This document shows, one piece after another, positions 44,645 through 49,210 of a stretch of DNA of 49,210 bases (positions are counted from its first letter, which is position 1; every line of letters starts with the position of its first letter). The position numbers were made by a program, and so were the translations under genes. Origin of the DNA: CAVURW01 sp963743595. GTDB lineage: Bacteria; Verrucomicrobiota; Verrucomicrobiia; Methylacidiphilales; UBA1321. A model generated the notes under the pieces. It had not been told where the DNA came from, did not search any database, and saw nothing but the letters and a program-made list of their open reading frames with translations. The stretch is taken from the NCBI GenBank assembly GCA_963743595.1, contig CAVURW010000009.1:1-49210 (forward strand). The letters are read 5' to 3'.

Positions 44645-45142
44645 ATGAAATATCTCGAAAGCCTACTTGAACCCTTCTGCGGGTATGTGGAACTCGGTAT
44701 GTTTACAGAAGCCAATGAAGAGCTTGAAAATGTGCCCCAAGACCTAAAGACGCACCCGGTCGTTCTCCATGGAAGGATGGAGCTGTTGATCGCTATGAAA
44801 AAATGGGACGCTGCAGTCCTTTTAGGCCATTCCCTTTGTGAATTGTGGCCCGAGCGCCATGACTTCTGGATACTTACCGCTTTCTGTCTGCATGAACTCA
44901 AACAGACCCAAAAAGCGAAAGATACTCTTTTGAGTGCACCGCCCGAAGTTAGGGAAACAGCTATCTACTGCTACAATATGGCCTGTTACGAGTCACAGCT
45001 GGGCAATCTCCGTGAGGCGAAAGTGCTTCTAGAAGCATGCATTGCCAAGGATAAAAAATACCGCAGGAAAGCCGTGGACGATCCGGATCTGCACTCTTTA
45101 TGGAAATCTTTAGATCTGGATTTGACGGAGGGATGGGACTGA
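44645..45142 (+). CDS. TPR-repeat protein
   Basis: The protein has 165 residues and is entirely helical. Repeats of about 34 residues are visible: VELGMFTEANEELENVPQDL, AMKKWDAAVLLGHSLCELWP, LHELKQTQKAKDTLLSAPPE and ACYESQLGNLREAKVLLEAC. These carry the TPR pattern of small residues and a conserved Ala/Gly pair per repeat. There is no signal peptide, so it is cytosolic. TPR proteins bind partner proteins; the partner is unknown. It diverges from the secreted barrel gene with a 108-bp gap. Confidence 0.8.
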   Translation: MKYLESLLEPFCGYVELGMFTEANEELENVPQDLKTHPVVLHGRMELLIAMKKWDAAVLLGHSLCELWPERHDFWILTAFCLHELKQTQKAKDTLLSAPPEVRETAIYCYNMACYESQLGNLREAKVLLEACIAKDKKYRRKAVDDPDLHSLWKSLDLDLTEGWD

Positions 45143-45196
45143 GATTATTTGCACGCTTCAAAGATTGGGACTTCTTCTTTTCTAGGCCAATGGGCT

Positions 45197-45481
45197 TTAA
45201 TGCGTTGCTGTTGGATTAAGCTGTGCCCTGGAGGAGTCTTTCAGTGACCTAGTTTTTTTAAACTTAGAGGCTAACCGCGCAGCGGCAAAAAAGTTACCAG
45301 ATTCCTTCCAAGAGGTTTCTGGATTGAAGGTGCTGAGTAGCGTTTTGGCTGCGTCTACAGAAATACCGTCCACTCCAAGAACGGCTGCGTATTGATCCGA
45401 ACAAGCGACTGCCGAATCTCTTTCCAAGAGAATCGGGAAGGGAGTTAGAGGCAGTGCTCCAAAAATGAAGAGAATAGGCAT
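45197..45481 (-). CDS. Small hypothetical protein with hydrophobic N-terminus
   Basis: The protein has 94 residues. MPILFIFGALPLTPFPILL is a possible signal peptide or anchor, followed by a polar helical part (GISVDAAKTLLSTFNPE; FFAAARLASKFKKTRSL). No homolog is recognised, and the frame could be chance. Confidence 0.3.
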   Translation of the reverse strand: MPILFIFGALPLTPFPILLERDSAVACSDQYAAVLGVDGISVDAAKTLLSTFNPETSWKESGNFFAAARLASKFKKTRSLKDSSRAQLNPTATH

Positions 45482-45956
45482 AATCGATTTTCCTTAACAG
45501 GTTAATGGAGCCATAAGGCAAATGGGAGTGAACTTAGTCGTACAATGTTGTAACAGTCCTCACCTTAATTTGAAACCTGCTTTAACGCGCCATTAATTAA
45601 ACTAAAGTGCGTAGATTGCCGAGATTTAAGATACCGTTGGTCGTGTTAGAGCGTCCATTTAACGCGATAGAGCACTTAATGCGATACAGCTTGATCGTCT
45701 CGCCCAATCCACACGTGACCTGCGCTGGTCGAACCCTGAGCGACAGGAAATTAACTACAAGATGCCCAGGGCTGGTTTGACATTTAAACCACAAAAAGTA
45801 AGGTCTTCCCACTTGAACGATTCGACCTGCGGACATGGCTGGTCTTGTTGTGCTTACGCTGACTAGATTGGGGTTTTTTACTGTACCACCACACCTGAAA
45901 AAGTTATTAACGATTCTTATTAACACATATGTTCAGTAGCGGAAATCTAGGAAAAA
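45482..45956. other. Intergenic region with no supported gene
   Basis: A minus-strand frame at 45597-45926 is open for 109 codons but has no recognisable motif or convincing start, so it is not called. No terminator or operator was found. Confidence 0.4.
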
Positions 45957-46532
45957 GTGGAGAGTCTCAACGTGAATAAGTACCAAAAAGCTGCTTCGGC
46001 TTTAAAGCGGGCTTTGATCCACGATCAAGAACTTGCTCTAGCCAAAGGGAGCAAGAAACTTGAGGCGTTTGATTCCGTAGCTATTCTAAAATCGATCTCC
46101 GAGAAGTTTAGCGCATGGATTGTCCCGATCCTCCTTCTTTGTATGATCGGTGCTGGGCCACTTCTGATTTTTCTGATGATTTTCGCAGGCATAATTGGGG
46201 TGTTCATCGTCTTGATCATAGGACTTTTGGGTGCGTTACATTCAATTCAAGTGTTCCAGGCTATCCGAGGGCAAAGCAGCCATGCCCAAGACAAGGTGGA
46301 TACGCTTATGTCCATTGCCAACTTGCCTTGGGAAATTGAACGAAAAGTGCTGGATAACGGTTATGTACAATATGGGATCTCGATCCCACCAGAGGATTAC
46401 AAAATTTTTCCCGGATCGCCCTCCATTCAAATAAGCGCACAGGCAGCCGAGAAAGCCGATTTGCTGATTTTGGCAATTCGAGCCGACCAAAAGTTAATCG
46501 AGAAGTGGTCCAATCGGACTCTGAATATGTAG
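45957..46532 (+). CDS. Membrane protein of unknown function
   Basis: The protein has 191 residues from a GTG (45957); a second GTG five codons in (VNKYQKAASALKRAL) is also possible. A long hydrophobic block at about residues 52-98 (IVPILLLCMIGAGPLLIFLM; IFAGIIGVFIVLIIGLLGAL) forms two close membrane helices. It is flanked by a helical N-terminus and a soluble C-terminus (MSIANLPWEIERKVLDNGYV; QISAQAAEKADLLILAIRAD). The family is not recognised. Coding-like sequence follows in another frame at 46543-46683, so the native C-terminus may have been lost to a frameshift. Confidence 0.55.
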   Translation: MESLNVNKYQKAASALKRALIHDQELALAKGSKKLEAFDSVAILKSISEKFSAWIVPILLLCMIGAGPLLIFLMIFAGIIGVFIVLIIGLLGALHSIQVFQAIRGQSSHAQDKVDTLMSIANLPWEIERKVLDNGYVQYGISIPPEDYKIFPGSPSIQISAQAAEKADLLILAIRADQKLIEKWSNRTLNM

Positions 46533-46542
46533 AGGGCGGACA

Positions 46543-46683
46543 ACTACATATGCTATCTATGACGCCATTGCTAATCTGGAAGAATATTCACGTGAAAAGC
46601 CCTATTTGGACGGCCTTAATGGACCGGCTTTTGTGCATATTGAGGCTTCAAGCGTAAGCGTCTCAGATGACACCACTGTGTGA
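46543..46683 (+). pseudogene. Coding-like C-terminal fragment
   Basis: The frame reads TTYAIYDAIANLEEYSREKP then YLDGLNGPAFVHIEASSVSV and ends SDDTTV at TGA (46681-46683). It has no start of its own and may be the displaced tail of the preceding gene. Confidence 0.35.
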
Positions 46684-46752
46684 GAAGGCTGTCGATAGGT
46701 AAGATGGGTCGATGACTACGCCCAAAACGATGCTAAGGGAATTTCAGCAGAG

Positions 46753-47591
46753 TTGGATGAGTGGAACGTGGAACAGCCTTTGCGCGGTTGGCGGGCATTA
46801 AGCGGTCAACGTTTGAGTGGTGGGTTCAGAAGCGGCGCGGCGGTGGGGGTATTGACGGCGATCTCATCATCGTGGGCGACGCGCACCAGGGGTTATACCA
46901 ACGCCGAACCTGGTCCTGGAAATCGGTTGGTGTCCGGGCTCAAGGAAAAGGAAGAACGATCACCAAGCAGTTCGATCTCCATTTGAATTATCGCAATTCA
47001 AAAGAAATCTTGGAAGCGGCCGCCCTGTTTGCCAAAACCGAAGACTTCTCCGATGGGCTTGGCGCTCTGAAGATTGATCTGTCCCTGGCCGTCCGGACGA
47101 CTGGGCATAAACCCGTATTAATCCGACGTTTGAAAAACGCTGAAGAGGAGTGTCATCGTGCGATCGATCTTGTCGAGGATCTGGTTCATGGAAACTGGTT
47201 CGGGACGAAGACCGATCCAATCGCGCCGGCACGCATCGGGATATTGTATCCGATGATCCGGGAAAATGAGCGAGGCTTGCTCAAAGGCTTGGTTAACAAT
47301 CTTTCAAATCACGAGGCGGTCTGGATTAGTGAGGACAGGGACACCCGGAAGGGAACTGTGGCCTGGCGTCGAGATTCAAACGATTCTTTCGTCCAAGGGT
47401 TTGCAGTATGCGGCGGTGATTCTGTTGTTCGGCCAAGACATTCCAAAACCGTTCGATAACATCGAAAGTTGAACGATCTCTGATATGTGGCGTTCACCCG
47501 CGCTGAAACGTATCTGGCCATTTGTTATTCGGGCCATTCAACCTTCATTCGAAAGTTGGAAACGTCTTCCGTTGTGGAAATTCAGCCCTAA
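46753..47591 (+). pseudogene. UvrD/PcrA-like superfamily 1 helicase, C-terminal remnant
   Basis: Three frames carry UvrD-type motifs in the correct order. First comes DGDLIIVGDAHQGLYQRRTW (motif III region) with LHLNYRNSKEIL (motif IV). After a shift near 47360 comes VEIQTILSSKGLQYAAVILL (motif V). A third frame with an in-frame TGA reads LNDL*YVAFTRAETYLAICY (motif VI). The N-terminal half with Walker A and B is missing, and the start of the fragment is not a normal N-terminus. An intact protein would be a DNA helicase of the kind found in repair or defence systems. Confidence 0.8.
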
Positions 47592-47699
47592 CAAGGCCCC
47601 ATTATGAGATTAATTATTATCCGTTCTATATGTTTAGTCATGCAGAAATAACCGGCCTATTGACGCGATAAGTGTAATTTACTAGGATCATCGAGTTAT

Positions 47700-49210
47700 A
47701 TGCCCGAAGACAATCCTTATGCTTCTTGGTCCTTGTCGTTGCCAGTGACCGAAACGGCTCCTCAGCAGAAGCCGGTTTTGGACTCGGCGACGCCAGTCGG
47801 GAAAGAAGAAGCACAGAACACCGGAGACAAGGGCGAGAAAGAGGGCGACGAGCCCAAAACGGAATCGGGTCAAGCGCACGACTTGTTTGCTGCGGCAATA
47901 CCTGCGACTGGGGCTGTTAAACAGTTTGCAAAGATCGAGAAGACTGTTCAGCGCTTTGCTGGCGCAGTTGCAGCGCAACACGATCAGCAATCAAAGCTCT
48001 TTGGGCAGATGGGAGAAAGGGGCGGAGAGGTTTCAGAATTTGGCGACAAGTCAGAAAGAGTTCTTTTCGCCGTGGACGCTTTGGGTGATTTACAGGACGG
48101 CAATCCCAATAAAGCTTTTGGGGATCTCGCCACAGGCGGGATGGCTTGGGGTGTTGGAAAAGTGACAGACAAGGCGGTCGACTTGGGTAGCGAGGCGATT
48201 AAAACAGCTCGAGAGCGCTATGCCGACTTTAAGGTTGAGCAAGCGGGCCTTCCTGAAAAGATCAATGAAGGGTACAAGGGTATTCAAGAAGGTGCACAGC
48301 AGACGGTTGCTGCTAAGCAAGAAGGAGCATTGGCAGCGCAGGAAAAACAAGAGGCGGACCGGCTAGCACAACAAGCACTTCAACGGCAAGAGGAGGCCGA
48401 GCGTGTGGCTAAGGTGTTGGACGAAGTGAAAGCGAATAATCCCACGCTTGCCAAGAACCCTTCTTTCAATGAGTTTGTTCAATCTAGGCATGACCTTTTA
48501 GACGAGAGAACACGTACAACTGCAACTTGCCAGGACAATGTGGCAACGGCGGATGCTAAAGTGATCTCCAGCGACGAAAAACTTACTGCTGCAACAAACG
48601 ACATAAAGAGCTCAGCCTCGTCACTGGAAACTGCGGTGGCTGAGAAGGAAACCCTTCTCGACACTTCAGGGGTACTTGCAGAGAAATTGGCACTTAGAGG
48701 ATTAGCGGTCGGTGGTGGGCTCGCCACACTATTAGTGCACCCGGACAAAATATGCGAAGTAGCTGCTCCCGGCGCGGAGCATATGGAAACAGCTGCTGGA
48801 GGTGCCGTTACTGACATAGGCAGCTCGAAGGTTGGCCAAGCGCTAGGAATCGACAAAGCCACCGGGGATTTACAGGCGGGTGCCCAGGCATTGCCTCATG
48901 CGGCATTTCAGTCAGAGGTTGCTGTCTTTAATAATGACATCGGCAGGAACCTTATCATCAATCCTCTCCATGCCGCTGGCGTTGGAATTGAAGATTTCTC
49001 GAACCAAGCTGGCACCGCCATTTTTGATAATGAAGTTCTGGCGGGAAAAGGTCTACTCAGTGTTGTTTCGGCTTTTGAGGGGAAGGGCGTTGAAGGTACT
49101 GCATCTGTCTCCAAAGATGCTTCCGAACTGTGGAGTCACCGCACTGAGCTTTCGGATCTTTGTAAAACTGCGGGAGCAATACGTACTCGTACGGGTGCCT
49201 ACACAACACA
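47700..49210 (+). CDS. Start of a long Ala/Gly-rich coiled-coil protein, possible polymorphic-toxin N-terminus (3' end beyond window)
   Basis: An uninterrupted frame from the ATG at 47700 runs to the right edge, giving at least 503 residues. A polar Pro/Glu/Lys-rich head of about 60 residues is followed by a hydrophobic Ala-rich part (FAAAIPATGAVKQFAKIEKT). Small repeated Gly-rich helices (KAFGDLATGGMAWGVGKVTD) come next, then a coiled coil (EKQEADRLAQQALQRQEEAE). A further Ala/Gly-rich region ends the visible part (LALRGLAVGGGLATLLV). There is no signal peptide. This composition is seen in the N-terminal parts of Rhs-like and other large effector proteins, but no PAAR, RHS or VENN motif lies within the window, so the assignment is tentative. 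Confidence 0.55.
   Translation, partial: MPEDNPYASWSLSLPVTETAPQQKPVLDSATPVGKEEAQNTGDKGEKEGDEPKTESGQAHDLFAAAIPATGAVKQFAKIEKTVQRFAGAVAAQHDQQSKLFGQMGERGGEVSEFGDKSERVLFAVDALGDLQDGNPNKAFGDLATGGMAWGVGKVTDKAVDLGSEAIKTARERYADFKVEQAGLPEKINEGYKGIQEGAQQTVAAKQEGALAAQEKQEADRLAQQALQRQEEAERVAKVLDEVKANNPTLAKNPSFNEFVQSRHDLLDERTRTTATCQDNVATADAKVISSDEKLTAATNDIKSSASSLETAVAEKETLLDTSGVLAEKLALRGLAVGGGLATLLVHPDKICEVAAPGAEHMETAAGGAVTDIGSSKVGQALGIDKATGDLQAGAQALPHAAFQSEVAVFNNDIGRNLIINPLHAAGVGIEDFSNQAGTAIFDNEVLAGKGLLSVVSAFEGKGVEGTASVSKDASELWSHRTELSDLCKTAGAIRTRTGAYTT

Noticed and set aside
45597..45926. 109-codon minus-strand frame
   Set aside because: No motif, membrane helix or family resemblance, and no convincing start; it could be chance.

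Overview
The window looks like a piece of a Verrucomicrobiota genome or large plasmid. The best taxonomic clue is two decayed loci of the pseudopilin-like 'Verru_Chthon cassette protein A' type (4769-5408 minus; 9948-10351 plus). Each lies beside a proline-rich, PA14-like envelope protein. A secreted arabinan/pectin-type glycosidase set, a XylR-like AraC regulator and weak Shine-Dalgarno sequences fit the same phylum. There are no rRNA, intact tRNA or CRISPR features.

Layout. (1) 1-4624: mobility module. It has a MobF/TrwC-type relaxase-helicase running off the left edge, a divergent small HTH-like protein, inverted repeats between them (candidate oriT), and a ParA/MinD-like ATPase. (2) 4769-11015: decayed Verru_Chthon/PA14 loci around a NarL-type histidine kinase whose response regulator is broken. 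(3) 11104-16609: secreted carbohydrate enzymes, namely a GH51-like arabinofuranosidase, a GH43-like beta-propeller protein and a frameshifted GH43+LamG gene. (4) 16640-18250: remnants of imuC/dnaE2 and of a DUF72 gene, ended by a strong terminator. (5) 18295-24681: a compact four-gene membrane/secreted operon of unknown function, a hairpin-rich intergenic region, a DUF932 gene and small accessory genes. (6) 24905-30982: a large secreted modular protein with a Thr/Pro repeat tail, divergent from a XylR-like regulator. (7) 31196-46683: mixed accessory genes and remnants: transglutaminase, 3-methyladenine glycosylase, SDR, YflT-like stress protein, M56 peptidase, and two paralogous membrane-anchored proteins of unknown family. 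(8) 46753-49210: a UvrD-like helicase remnant and the start of a long coiled-coil/Ala-Gly-rich protein that runs off the right edge.

How the parts relate. A 9-bp iterated element (GCAGGTGCC-type units followed by CTACC) sits exactly 32 nt upstream of both the ParA-like gene and the first gene of the membrane operon, 14.6 kb apart. This suggests that regions 1 and 5 belong to one co-regulated mobile-element module, now separated by region 2-4 cargo. The window carries many frameshifted genes (at least ten loci) next to long intact ones. That pattern fits ongoing pseudogene formation in an accessory region or host-associated lineage, but indel errors in the assembly cannot be excluded from sequence alone.
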